64,000 nucleotides of DNA from Poecilobothrus nobilitatus (GCA_947095535.1 OX352774.1:41370496-41434495), one strand, 5' to 3'. Shown: positions 12,384-24,665, numbered from the stretch's first letter. Notes: generated by a model not told the origin, from the sequence alone. Made by a program: numbers and translations.

Positions 12384-14434
12384 GAAAAAAAATATTTATT
12401 ATTAATTTATATATGAAATATTTAAGAAAATAATAGAAAAAAAAAAAAAAATCGACTGATTGATTTATTCGACGACAGAATTTTAATGATCGAAATTTTA
12501 TTTTAATTACATTTATAATATACATATGTATATTGGATAAGATCCTTTTATTTTACAATGTAATTTTGTAAAATAATAGGTTTTCTACTAGAAAGAAGTT
12601 TCTTTTTTTTTTTTTTTTATTTAACAATTTTTTATTTTATTTAATTTTTTTCCAATTAATTTTAATTTTTTTTTATTTTTTAAACAAAATTTTTTTATTT
12701 CTTACTTGGAAAAAACAATAATGTTGTAAATATATATTTTATTTAAATTAAAAAAAAAAATAATAAATAAATAAATTTATTTAAAAGAAAAATTAAGGAT
12801 CATTTGAATGTAAAAAAAACAAAATAACAAAAACAACAACAAAGATTATGTATCAGAATTTTTAATTAAATTTGCATCCGTATATGATTATTATCTTCAC
12901 AAATATTTAAATTTTGAATCAATGAACCAATTTAAATTTTATTATGAATTGAAGAGAAAAAAAAAAGAGTTGTATACACATAAAATGTAATAAATGAAAT
13001 TAATTAATCTAATTTCAAACTTTTAATACTTTTTGAATAAAAAAAATATCGTTTTTTTTTTTTTTGTAAACAAAAAAAAAAGTTAAAAATTTATACAAAA
13101 AAAAAAAAAAAAAAAAAACGGAATATAAAATTACTTTATAAGATTAACAAAATTAAATTATATTTATTTATATTTTAAAATTTTATTCTGTTTTTCTTGC
13201 TGGATTATTAATTATTTTTTATTTCATTTTTGTTTTTTTTTTTTCTAAAACTTAGTTTTAAGATCTCATTATTAAAACATTTAAGTTTTATAAACTAAAA
13301 AAATATAAAATATACAAAAGGAAAAAAAAAAAAAAATTAAAGAAATTTAAAAAAAAAAAAAAAGTAATTTTCAAAGATTTTAATAAAATAAATAAAAAAA
13401 AAAAATATAATGCTAAATGAATATAAATACTAGATATGACTTTTAATTTCTGATTTTCAATTTTTTTTTTTTTTTAGATGTTAAACTTTCTTTAAAGCTA
13501 CAGTCGGTTGGACAGATGATTCAGGTTCAGCTAGAGAACAAGTTGATCTATTGATAAATATTCCACTCATTGGTTTGGTTTCATTATATGATATTTTACT
13601 ATTTAGTTTCTATACTAAATTTACAATACCGTCTAGCTGTTTTATAAACTAATAACATAAACTCAAGAATTCAATTATTGGAACATATTAAAGAAAATTT
13701 TTTTTATTTAAATAATTATTTTATTTAAATATTAATAAATATTTTTAATTGATAATCAATGCAAATAATCATTCTCAAATAGAGTGTACAGCATTTTCTT
13801 TGGATCTGTTCCAGTCTGTCAAGGAAAAGGTGGAAATACCTTGGTACCTTCTTTTTTTAGATGTAGGGCGGTCAATCATGAAAATCTTGTGAGTTAAGAC
13901 TTTTTTCTTATTTGAAAAGTCTTTCAAAAAAAGTCACGCAATCATGAAAGTTTTATGAATTGCAAAGGAAAAACTTTGCTTTATATAGAAAATTTTTCGT
14001 GTCAAAAACATAAACTGCATTATCTTATTGAAAATAAAGACATTTTTCTGTATGAAATTTCGCAGATTGAAAATAATAAAAAATAAAATTGGGGAAACTA
14101 GTTTTATTTTGTGTTTCATTTTGAATGAAGAGATTGAAGAAATAGAAAGAGAAATAAATACCATTTTGTACCGAGGAAGAAAAGAAGACGCCTCGGCCTA
14201 AGAAACTCATCAAATTTTTGGATACACAGATAAAAATAAATTGGATTTAGAAAAAAAATTTATAGTATATAATATAGGCATTTTCATAAACAATCTATGA
14301 CTATTCTCCTATAGATAAGAAGCCCCCGTATTTTGGGAATTGGAAGTCGGATATATAAGATATATAAGAAAATATTAAACCAAGAAATTAATAAAGTAAT
14401 ATTTTTGTTAGTAAATATATGTACATATTTACAC

Positions 14435-14472
<38 letters not shown>

Positions 14473-14510
14473 CAGATCCTGTTAACAATAGTCTTTTACT
14501 GGTTAGAATG
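12384..14510. other. 3' UTR and intergenic stretch, with one candidate exon
   Basis: Sequence after the coiled-coil stop codon is A/T-run rich, with AATAAA at 12762-12767 as a possible polyadenylation signal. At 13478 a strong acceptor (long T run then AG) opens non-repetitive sequence. If entered with one base carried over, it reads VKLSLKLQSVGQMIQVQLEN and stops at about 13553. A second frame is open from 13485 to 13652. Either could be an unrecognised alternative last exon. A TA dinucleotide repeat lies at 14434-14469. Confidence 0.4.
13863..13960. repeat. Short direct and inverted repeat cluster
   Basis: CAATCATGAAAATCTTGTGA and CAATCATGAAAGTTTTATGA occur as imperfect direct repeats. They flank a 9-bp inverted repeat, AAGACTTTT / AAAAGTCTT, capable of a hairpin. 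No function is evident. Confidence 0.35.
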
Positions 14511-14673
14511 CTAGAAAAAAAAACCCCTTTTCATATATTTTATGCAAAATATATTTAAAATTTTGATTTGAAAACTGAAATTTTGTAAACTGATAGTATA
14601 AAATTCGAGATATTTCGGTAAATATTTCATAAAAAAACTGTAAAAGAATGAATGATGAGGATGTCCCAGTACA
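14511..14673 (-). pseudogene. Decayed third copy of the reductase terminal exon
   Basis: The minus-strand acceptor TTTTAG and the next ~35 bases match the functional copy at 15034-15079 almost base for base (NVLGHPHHS after joining), including intron phase. The conserved PFENDKF ending is then lost: the Pro codon has become Ser and the frame runs on for about 50 unrelated residues to a stop at 14511. It is best read as a degenerate tandem duplicate. An alternative, transcribed C-terminus cannot be excluded. Confidence 0.6.
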
Positions 14674-15033
14674 CTAAAATAAAAAACATTTTCTTCATTC
14701 CTTTTTCTATCAAAGGGCAAGCACACATCATAAAATAAAACGCGAAATAAAATAAAACATTTGATTTTTTAATATACAATATATATTTTTATTTAAACGC
14801 GTTTAATTTAAAAACATTCATTGGTGATAGGTTTGCCAACTACTATAAAAAATTGTATTATTGGTGTTGCTATATATTATATTGTGTATTAGAATAATTT
14901 TTAAACATTCATTCAAGCCTCTCAATAAATTGATGTTTTGTAGTTATTTTAATGTTGATTTTATACATAATAACTAGATAATGCATAAATTCAACTATTA
15001 CATTTTTATTATGACGCTATTATAAATATTACA

Positions 15034-15079
15034 TTAAAATTTATCATTTTCGAATGGATGATGAGGATGTCCCAGTACA
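15034..15079 (-). CDS. Alternative last exon of the aldo-keto reductase
   Basis: Acceptor TTTTAG is followed by 46 bases that join the reductase donor at 16360 in the same phase as the nearer last exon (AA plus T gives Asn), then read VLGHPHHPFENDKF and stop. AKR1-type enzymes normally end with a short segment around a (Y/H)PFN(D/E) motif, which this supplies. With it the protein would be 318 residues. The C-terminal loop of AKRs shapes the substrate pocket, so exchange of this exon could change specificity (inference). Confidence 0.75.
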
Positions 15080-15912
15080 CTAAAATAAAAAAAAAAAATC
15101 ATATTTAAATATTTAATTTAAAAAAAAAATTGGATTAATATTTGAGTTAACTAAAATATTGTTATTAACAATTTATAGAAAAAAAATAAAGAAGTTAAAA
15201 ATTTATTATTAGTCTACCAAATTAGATGCAATTTAGAGGTTATTTTTTAAACTAAAGTGCTATTTAAAAAACAGAGAAGAATGCAAAAAATGTAATTTAA
15301 TTATTTTAAATTAACATAATAAAATTTTAATTCTCCAATTAACATTAAATAAAATAAACTTAAAAGTATATAATTTATTTAAAAGTTTAGTTTTTTAATA
15401 CTTTATTAATATTTTTTAGTTAAGTAAAAATCATACAAAAATATCTTAAAATAAATATATTGAAAATATATTCAGATAATCAAAACAATAAAGATAATTG
15501 ACAATATGGTAATTTGATAAATCAATAAAAAAAAGAAAATTGTTCATGCATGTAAAAATGTTCATTTAAAATTCAAACAAGAAAATTAAAAAAAATAAAA
15601 TAAAATTCTATCAAACTACTAAATTATGTCGTCATACTATCGAATTAACTTTACAATATTGAAATTTACTTAAAAATTATTCTTTTTATTATTAATTTTT
15701 ATTCTTATGATAATAACAATAAAAATTCAATTATTTCAAACAATTATTTCTACTCATTGAATCAATAATCTCTCGATAATTTGACGACATTTACATTTAA
15801 AACAAGAAAAATTGTTTTAATTATTCAAAGAAAATCACTACAACTAAAAGCAAAGTTAATTTACATAAATTAATATCAAACATACTAAAATTTTTTAATT
15901 TAATTTACCATT

Positions 15913-18900
15913 TTAAAATTCATCATTAAATGGGAAATGTGGATGATGGCTAACGCTATAAAATAAATTTATATCATTTTAATACAATTTCAATTATTTA
16001 TTTTGATAATTTAATGAAAGAAAACAAATTCCTAACGAATATTTAAAATATAAGTAAAATTTTTTTTATTATATTAAAATTAAACAAAAGATGACACAAA
16101 AAGGAAATTTATCAAATAAATAAAACATTTCTTTATTACTTTTAAATTAAACCTCAATCAATGTTATATTGATAAACCAGAGTTCTTTAATTTTCATTTT
16201 TTATTCTTTGATTAGTTTTTTTTTTTCTAAGAAATATACCAAGTACCTTTCTTTTTTCAAATTATTTACCTAACATCTGCTAAATATATCTAAGAATAGC
16301 AGATCTTATAATATTAATTTATTTCAAAGTTATATAAATATATAGAAAAATATACTTACTTTGTCAATGGTACAAATCTTCCATTACAATCGAAACTATC
16401 AATTGCTGACATATCACTTGAATCCAATTCAAAACCGAATACATCGAAATTCGATGTCATTCTATTTTTATTAACAGATTTTGGTATGACAATATTACCA
16501 CGTTGAATTTGATAACGAATTAAAACTTGAGCTGGGGATTTTTTATGCTTTTCAGCAATTGCAACAAGCTAACAAAAAAAAAATTATTTTATTTTAATTA
16601 AATTTTTTTATTTAACTTAAATACTTTCGGATCTTCCATTAAAACTGGATCACCTTTTTGAGCCCATGGACGATCTGGGCTTCCTAAAGGACTGTAAGCT
16701 GTTACAGATATATTTTTTGATTTACAGAATTCCATTAATTTTGATTGTATTAAATATGGATGACATTCAACTTGATTTGTTGCAGGTTGAATTCTAGCAA
16801 TTTCTGCAATTCTTTCAATTTGCCGTTTGTTAAAGTTTGAGATACCAATTGATTTACAAAGACCATCATCGACTAATTTTTCCATTTCTTTCCATGTATC
16901 AACATAATCAACATCAGAGAATAATACATTGCCTTTATCATCTGTTGGAAAAAGACTATCACCTTCTTTATAACCCATTGGCCAATGAATTAAATACATA
17001 TCAACGTATGGTGTATTCAAATTTTTAAGTGTTGTTTCACATGCACTTCTTACTAATTCTGGTTTATGATAAGTATTCCATAATTTGCTAGTGATAAAAA
17101 GATCTTCTCTGAAAACATAAAATAACAAATTGATGAATTATCATAAAGTAATCATATTAGAAATATTTTATTAGACAATAGAAATATTTATCAGAGGCAC
17201 AATATATTTTTTATTTAAAAAAATTACCTTTTAACTACACCTTCGGAAATTTTAGCATTTATTCCTTCACCAACTTCATGTTCATTACCATAAACATGAG
17301 CGCAATCAAAATGACGATAACCAATATCTATGGCATCTTTAACAGCTTGAGCTACTTCACCGGTGGCACTCTAAAAATAAAAAAAAAATCATAATTATTG
17401 TTTGTATAATACTACAAAATACTCAACAATTTAAAAACTGATAACGCCTATAATTTATGAAATTAATGTAATATCTGATAATGTATTAAGTATGTATAAC
17501 AAACAATTATGTCTAGTGCTGAAGGCAAATAAAAATTAATATTTTTAAATTTTAAAATCAATATAAAATATTTATGGAAGATATTTCTGTTAAATATTTT
17601 GTAATCTATTAAATAAATACTAAAATTACTTCGGTTTTATTGATTTTATTGACAATTGATTTGTTGAGTTTTGTTGATTTTGTTGATTGATTAAAATTGA
17701 CAATTTTAAAATTATTAAAATAAAAAATGATTTTAATAATATAACTTAATATAATAATATAATATAACTTAATTATTAATAATAATTAACTTAACTAATG
17801 TAATTTAAAAATAGAAAGAAAGTTCTATACAATTTATAAAATATGATAATATTAGAAAAGTTAATGGTGATGGATGAATCACGAACATGCAAAATAAATG
17901 TATTAAATAATTGGAGATGAAAAAATGCGATAATGACCACGGTATTCTTTATTTTATTTTGTAAACAAATTACATATTCAGTTAATGTAAAAAGCCCTAA
18001 GATTTCGAAATGTATTATAAAATTAATTTTTTAAAACATTATTTTTTACTAAAAAGTAGATACCTCAAAAGACTGGGTACTTATTCTAATATTAAAAGCC
18101 TGATGGCTTCATTCAAAGCCTTCCAAAGAGAAATAAGAAAAGCTTCTGCTATCCTTATCTATGTAGTCCAAATTCCCAGATCATATAAATCCGCTTATGG
18201 CAATCCGTTTGTAATACGAATTCGCCGATTTGAAATCATTCCTCACCTCATGTCCTCATGTATCCCTTAGAATTGGTTAGGATTACATATACAACGTCTA
18301 AAGATTCAAAATGAATATTAACAACTTTATTAACAATATTTCTATCAAGTTTGGTCAAAAAAAGGGAGGTGCTATTTAGTGGGTTAAAGTTCCATACACT
18401 CATAGATGATAGTGTCTTTCGATAATTCCCACCTACCCTCGCAAAAAACATAAAAATAGACATAACATATGTATTATGTTATTAATTGTACAATTTGTTT
18501 TTGTTTTTTGATAAGATTAACACAAATATATATTACATATTTATGTATATATGTATGTACATATATTTAAATTTTTTGTTTTTAAACTGGTTTAGTTTTT
18601 TCATAAGCAAGAAAAATAGTAATCAATTTTTTTTATTATTTATAAGTAAAAATAACTTAATCTTATGAATACGTACATGTATTCCATTTAATTATTAAGC
18701 ACATTTCTGTTTTGAAATAAAAGCTTGAAAGAACCTTGAAAATAATTTTTATAATATGTACTAATAAATAATTCTAATTAATTTTTCTCTGCTAGGTGTA
18801 TGTAAATGACAGATAATTGAAATTTTTTTATCGTAGAGCTCGCTTTTTTTACAATTTTCTGTTAAAAACAAATGATTTAATTAACAAGATGTGCATAAAA

Positions 18901-21900
18901 ACTCTATTCTAGTTTACTTTTTGTTTTTTTTATTGTTTGTTCTATAATAAATGATAATTATTTTAAACCCATGATTTTCCTGTAATTATTATTTATAACA
19001 TTATAAGTGCATATATATTATAAATATAAATCACAACAATTTGTTAGCCATTTTTTTGTTGTTTGTATGTTTTGTTGGATGTATCATAATCATACGGAAT
19101 TAAAATAAATATAAATTTATTGAGAAAATATTAACTTCTGTTTTATGGTTCTTTTTAATAAAAAAAATTAAAATGATTTACATATATCACTGGCATTACT
19201 AATTGATTTATAAATTTTCTGTTCAATTAAAATAATCCATTAAAGTTTTAAAACTACTGAGCTAACATTGAAATGAATTTTCAAAACGTAAAAGAACCTA
19301 TTCGACCAGAGTTGATTTAAGATATCGTTAGATTTATGCCACGATAATTCAATTCTGACGGAAGAAGCTTTAAAATCTTTTCAGATTCATATCAGAGTTC
19401 ACCTAAATCTTGGCAAAAGAAACTACTGAAACATTTCCGCTTATTGACATATAACTTTAAGTTTTAACACTACATTTTTAAAGGAGCAAGCCCGTTCATA
19501 AAGAACTTCTTCAACGTGCTGTCTTGTTTTAACGAATATTTTATAAACTACATATTACACGAACTACCTATAACAATAATCTTTTTTATATAAAGAAAAT
19601 TTAAAGAATTACAATTACTTAAACAGTTGATACTAATTAAAAAATTAAATATTTTTTAAATTACTTTCTTACAAATTTTATATTTAAGTCATCTTATATC
19701 TAAGAATTCCTTTCTAAACATATGCACTTTGTTAAAATATTTTAATAGGTTGGTTACAAAATACAAGCACAAATGTTTTTTTTTTTACTTAAATTCTGGG
19801 AAAAGCGAATAACCGTATAATCATTATTCGGTTTTGAAGCAACTATACCATAAAATTACTACTAATTATTTTTTAAACCTTTTTAATGGAATGTAAATTT
19901 TCATTTTTGTAATTTTATATATTTAAGAAAAATAATTAAATCCGAAAATTTACTGGTAACATAGTAAACATTTATATAACACAGTGCATAAAAAGGAATT
20001 CGTGAAACATTTCAAAATTTCAAATAAGCATATAAAATGTTGTCAATCCGCCGTTTAGTTATAAAGATATAAGTAATAATAAAAAAATATGAAAATAAAC
20101 TTTAATGGGCTATTTAGTATTTGACCTTCTTATTGACGTCACCGTAAGCCTACTTTTCTAAAAAAGTTAAAAAAAATCATAGATAGGAGGCAAGAGCTAA
20201 TCGGATTTAAACAGAAATTTATTATGAGTACATTGTTAATTTTTAAAAAGGCAAAAAAATATTTTGCTAATATATTTAAACTTTTAATTTAATTAATTCC
20301 AAGTCTGGATTAAGTAAAACCACAAACTAAATAAACTATACAGACGATCTGTTTAATATAAATTTTTTTTAATTGTTTTTGGAGCCAGACAGTTTATGGA
20401 GGTAGACTAAGTATTTTAGAATATTTAAATTACAAAATTAAAAAATACAAAAGAATATTCTAAAAATTTTTATTTTTGCTATTTAAATATTCTAAAATAC
20501 TTAGTCTGGCTCCAAAAAAATGTTAATGCTGGCTCCTAAACTTAAAATTCTTATATGAAACTGTTCGTCTGTGGTAAAACGTAAAAGTAATTTTCCAGTC
20601 TGGATTAAAAGTTAGAATTTTAAATTAGAGTAGATATTCTCTTAAATATATTTTTTTGTTTGTTGGAAATTTTTTTTTAGACATTCTGTCATTTATTAAA
20701 AAAAATTAATTATTTTTAATGAAATATTAATTAAACAGAATTTTGATAAAGTAAAAAAAAAAATAAAAAAAATATTCATACTATTTTTTTTAAATATGCG
20801 TGAATCAAAAGATACAATTTTTGCTGATGATTTTAATGCATGCGTTTATAAGCCAAGAGCAGCGATTTTTCCAAGAACAAAAATTGTAACAATAATTCAA
20901 GGAATTTTAAGATCTAAACTTGAGGGAAAAACTTACAGACTTGATGATGTTAGACAATGGACAAAAGATATAGCTGATGATATTAATACTGCATTATATG
21001 ATTTACATTTAAAACATTTTAAGCATGTTGTTCAAGTTGTCATTAGCCAACAAATGGGATCTGGTTTTGTTTTTAAAGCAAAAACACGATGGGATAAGGA
21101 ATGTGATACATTTGCAACGGATCATTATATTACACCTCATTTATTTTGTGTTTGTACTGTGTTTGGAACTTATACATATGTATGCTAATTAATAACTATT
21201 TCAAAAACATCGATTAATAAATATAAAATAATGTATGATAACCAAATTTTTTTTTAGCTTTTTTTTAGCTTGACAGATCAAATCCGTATTGTTAAAAAAT
21301 TATAACCAGGTATATGCGGTATAATATGCAATATATTAATCATTTAATTGTAAAAAGCTGAATTTTATAGTAAGTGCCAAATGGCTTCTGCAGTAAAGCC
21401 AAAAGGTATTTAAGATTTTTAATCTTAATCAATTGGAAGACTTTCTGGCATTTATTGCAAAAATAGGTTAATATTCATACATATATCAAAATTGAATTGC
21501 ATATATCAAAAAATTATTTTTTAAGTTAAATTGAAAGAAAGTTTAAATATTAATTATTAAATATACATCTTAGGTCTTAAATATTAAATAGCAAATGTTA
21601 AATATTAAATAACAACAAAAAAACAAATTCTTAAATAGTTTGCACTTTATATAAACAAATATTTATTTTTCATTAAATTATTTTTAAATTAAAGTTTTCC
21701 CGGTTTGTCTAAAAAAGATTTTTATAATCTACTCAATAATTTACACATCTATTTAATACAATTGCTACCAGATTAATAATTTAAATACTTATTTAAACGT
21801 AAATATTAATTACTAAATATCTAAATCCTTTCTCAACAAAACTTATTATACTAATTTTAACCTTAATCTAATCAGTTTAATTCACTCACTCAATTTTTGT

Positions 21901-22341
21901 TGCTTCAAATCTACAAATGAGAAAACTATGTTTTATTTGTTTCAGTATAAAAACTGATAAACTTTTTGAACTTTAAAAAAAGTTTCCATTAGAATTTGCT
22001 TATATAATAAAATATATATAGTCATTTAAAAAATTTTTTTCTAGATAAAGCAAGTTTTTATCTTAGAGGATCATTTTATAATTTGCCTTTTTTTTTAATA
22101 TATAATTAACCAAATCAAGCAATTACTAAATAATATGTGCATAGGTACTATGTAATTTATTTTTAATTGGTTAAAATACATACATATATATTTCAAACTA
22201 AATTATATAATTTTAATAAGCCGGAACTTTTCTATATAAGGAAATTATTAATAAATGAAATGTTACCTTCCAAGTTCCAAGCCCAAGAATTGGCATAAGT
22301 TTGCCGTTATTAAGAACAACATTTGGTACTTTTGATGCCAT
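15913..22341 (-). CDS. Aldo-keto reductase (AKR1-like), NADPH-dependent
   Basis: Minus-strand exons: 22341-22267, 17370-17228, 17108-16625, 16568-16360 and 15955-15913, giving 317 residues, the usual AKR1 length. The family reduces aldehydes, ketones and sugars with NADPH in the cytosol. The catalytic tetrad is complete: Asp47 ([11 protein letters not shown]), Tyr52, Lys81 (FITSKLW) and His114 (YLIHWP). Other family signatures are GLGTWK near the N-terminus, [25 protein letters not shown], and IPKSVN with [13 protein letters not shown] near the C-terminus. The exon at 15913-15955 supplies [13 protein letters not shown]. Two further copies of this terminal exon follow downstream, one usable and one decayed. 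Intron 1 is 4.9 kb and holds a dynein light-chain gene on the other strand. The exact substrate is not deducible. The start is the only ATG before the conserved N-terminal strand. Confidence 0.95.
18060..18458 (+). mobile_element. Retroelement 3'-end fragment (non-LTR-like), copy 1
   Basis: GGGAGGTGCTATTTAGTGGG, GTTAAAGTTCCA, then GTGTCTTTCGATAATTCCCA and an A-rich end closely resemble the segment at 45700-45811. Both are preceded by short coding-like sequence. The layout (3' end of a frame, conserved ~100-bp tail, A-rich terminus) fits the 3' end of a non-LTR retrotransposon. The upstream limit is uncertain. Confidence 0.5.
20341..20571. mobile_element. Foldback (MITE-like) element
   Basis: A 26-bp arm at 20405-20430 is exactly inverted at 20481-20506 (AGTATTTTAGAATATT at its core). 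GGAGCCAGAC at 20381-20390 is inverted as GTCTGGCTCC at 20504-20513. The outer CAGACGATCTGTTT at 20341-20354 matches the inverse of 20558-20571 with two mismatches. The transcript could form a long hairpin. Imperfect direct repeats containing AGTCTGGATTAA flank it at 20302 and 20597. It lies about 220 bp upstream of the nested Tctex1 gene. Confidence 0.65.
20796..21188 (+). CDS. Tctex1-domain dynein light chain (DYNLT2B/TCTEX1D2-like)
   Basis: A single uninterrupted frame of 130 residues starting at ATG. After an N-terminal extension ([13 protein letters not shown]), residues ~15-130 follow the Tctex1 fold: [20 protein letters not shown] helix, [20 protein letters not shown], then [25 protein letters not shown]-type [10 protein letters not shown], and the final strand [11 protein letters not shown]. 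The family binds dynein intermediate chain as a dimer. TCTEX1D2-type members belong to cytoplasmic dynein-2 and ciliary or flagellar motors. The gene is intronless and lies wholly inside reductase intron 1 in antisense orientation, suggesting an inserted retrocopy or an old nested gene. Membership of the domain family is clear. The exact paralogue is inferred. Confidence 0.88.
   Translation: MRESKDTIFADDFNACVYKPRAAIFPRTKIVTIIQGILRSKLEGKTYRLDDVRQWTKDIADDINTALYDLHLKHFKHVVQVVISQQMGSGFVFKAKTRWDKECDTFATDHYITPHLFCVCTVFGTYTYVC
21189..22266. other. Reductase intron 1, right part
   Basis: A/T-rich intronic sequence between the nested Tctex1 gene and the first reductase exon. No feature recognised. 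Confidence 0.5.
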
Positions 22342-23831
22342 TTTGAATTATTTAATTCTTAACTTGTAATATTTACTGCAACACCTACAAATATTTAACA
22401 GTAATTATGCTTAATTTTCTTTTTGAAAAAACTAACCTTTAACTACGGCAAAACTGAATTAAAAACTAATAATTGAGAACTAAAAAAGTAAAAAATAAAA
22501 ATAAAGAATTTTAAGAAAGCTGAAAGCTTGGTAATTGATAGAAATACCAAATTCATTGCCTAATGCCTTGTCACATTGAAAAGCTTTTTATGTTGCGTAA
22601 AATAAATAACAACAAGTGATTTTTTATATTACGCACCCCGCAGATATCGCAAATCGTAATTGTAATTCGCAACTCAAATAACTTGAAGCTCTTATTTGAA
22701 TTGAACACTAATAATTTTCTAAAACAAAAATCGATCTACATTATCGGCACGGTAAGAGTCGTTCTATTTTAATTCTTAAAATAATTCTTATAGTATTTTT
22801 TATTTAATATAATAATTTAATAGATATGAAGTACCTCTGTCTGAGTACTTCTAATCCAATTAAATTCAATGCAGTACTCAGAAGTTATTTAAAATTTCAA
22901 CATATGTATTCTGCTTTGAATATAACATTATATGTATGTATGTAGTTTAGTTACATAGTTATTTTTTTAAGTTAAATGAGACTAAAGATAACTCTGCAGT
23001 TATTTTCAATTCTGAATACATATCCACGTTCATCTTCAATATCTAATTATATCTAATTATTCAGTATGTTTAATTAGTTACTCTACAAAATTTAGTATTT
23101 TATTAAATTGAAAAATACTAATAGTTATAATATGAGTTTTGTTATGATTATGATGAAAAGACAGACATATAGAAAAAATTTTAAATGACAATAATTAACA
23201 ATAATAATTTTGTTCGCCTGCAAAAACTTCAATAAGATATGTATGTTTGAATCACATACAATAAAAAGTATAGCAATTATTTTTTGTATGACGGACAGTG
23301 AGTGGGCAATATATAATGAATAACACCAATAACCAAAGAAAGTTTTACTTATGGTAAGAGTTTATTATTGTCATTATTTCATTATTCAATTATGATTTTT
23401 GAATCACGTTTATTCTGAACCACGAATCGATGGGCGATAGCAAAGCTACCTATATACTGGCAAGCCGAAACATTGATTCTATTGTTTTTAATTTGTATTT
23501 TGTTTTTTGCATTGTTGAAATTGTTTTATTTAAATTTTTAATACCTAAGAAAAATTTTTCATATCATATATGAAGAAGTTAAAACAAACTTTTGTTAACA
23601 TTTGTCATAACATCTACGGCGGCCATTAAAAAATGTCAATGTTCAGGTTTGTCAGTATAAAGATGACTTTAGCGATGGTAGAATGTAGATAATGTTTTTA
23701 TTTGATTTTTGACATTTCAGTTTTGACGTTAAGAAAAAGCTTTCAAAAATATAAACAAGAAATGTCGAATTTCACAGAAACATTTGTAAATAAAATATTT
23801 TGTAACCTAAAATTATATAAAAATACCCATT
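22342..23831. other. Divergent intergenic region, reductase / DMAC2-like
   Basis: Upstream of both the reductase (minus) and the DMAC2-like gene (plus), this ~1.5-kb stretch should hold both promoters and 5' UTRs. A less A/T-biased block lies at 22620-22760. I cannot point to a defined promoter element. Confidence 0.45.
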
Positions 23832-24665
23832 ATGTTACAAAAATTAGTAAGACACCATAAATTAAACAATAATTTAAGACTAATTTGTCAAAAGAAAGTT
23901 TTTTTTTCCACTCGTGATAATGATCGATTTATTAAAGGGATTGAAGAAGAAATTGCAGAATCTAAAAAACAATTAAAGTGGCGTCCAGAAATTGACGAAC
24001 ATCCATATGCCTGGAATAGTAAATTTAAATTATTTTCTGATCAAGAACAAACATCAGATTTCATTACTTTGATGCAACAACCAATTAATATATCACCACA
24101 AGCAATAAAAAATTGGTGGAAAAAACGTAACGAAAAAATAGAACGACACATGCAAAGTTATATTCCTGAAAGACATGAAATATTAGGAAGTGATTTAGCA
24201 GCAGCTCATTTTATTGTTTTTCGTGGTGGTGCTGTAAAATTTACAAATAATCCACAATGGATTCGTAAGAATAAGGAAGGAGAATATCAATTACCTGATA
24301 GATATAATCCTATATTTAAAATAGAAGCAATAAAATGTGACAATATGATTCTATATTATGAAGGATTAGAAAATCTAAGACGACTACAAAATATGAAATT
24401 TATATCATTTATTAATGTTAAACAATTTGATGATTGGTGTTTGGATCGTATTTCTGGTTTAGAAAATCCAAAACTAGAAGTATTAGATTTAACTGGTACT
24501 AATATTACATACAGAGGCTTATCGTGCATATACAGATTTGATAATCTTAAATTGCTTATTATTGATGATCCAAAATCATCAAAAGAAATGGAATTATCAT
24601 GTGCACTATTAGAAGTTGATAATCCAAAATTAAAAATATTTGCATCAAAAAATATTCACATTTAA
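23832..24665 (+). CDS. DMAC2: DMAC2-like complex I distal-arm assembly factor (ATP5SL family)
   Basis: An intronless frame of 277 residues starting at ATG. The N-terminus (LVRHHKLNNNLRLICQKKVF) is basic, lacks acidic residues and is followed by FSTRD, typical of a mitochondrial presequence. The middle has a conserved LGSDLAAAHFIVFRGGAVKF-type block (residues ~117-137). Residues ~170-245 form leucine-rich repeats: YYEGLENLRRLQNMKFISF, then FDDWCLDRISGL, then LEVLDLTGTNITYRGLSCI. This order matches DMAC2/ATP5SL, a matrix protein needed to assemble the distal membrane arm of respiratory complex I. The related DMAC2L (ATP synthase factor B) is the alternative, but it is shorter and lacks the RGGAVKF block. 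The gene converges on CHCHD7. Confidence 0.85.
   Translation: MLQKLVRHHKLNNNLRLICQKKVFFSTRDNDRFIKGIEEEIAESKKQLKWRPEIDEHPYAWNSKFKLFSDQEQTSDFITLMQQPINISPQAIKNWWKKRNEKIERHMQSYIPERHEILGSDLAAAHFIVFRGGAVKFTNNPQWIRKNKEGEYQLPDRYNPIFKIEAIKCDNMILYYEGLENLRRLQNMKFISFINVKQFDDWCLDRISGLENPKLEVLDLTGTNITYRGLSCIYRFDNLKLLIIDDPKSSKEMELSCALLEVDNPKLKIFASKNIHI

Larger units (their letters stand above)
17371..20795. other. Reductase intron 1, left part
   Basis: A/T-rich intron. It contains a retroelement-like fragment ending near 18458 and a foldback element at 20341-20571, both listed separately. The stretch at 19270-19560 is less A/T-biased, but I find no frame or family in it. Confidence 0.5.

Noticed and set aside
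11833..12525. Overlapping minus-strand frames at the end of the coiled-coil gene
   Set aside because: Antisense of the acidic, CAA/GAA-rich last exon; no independent signal.
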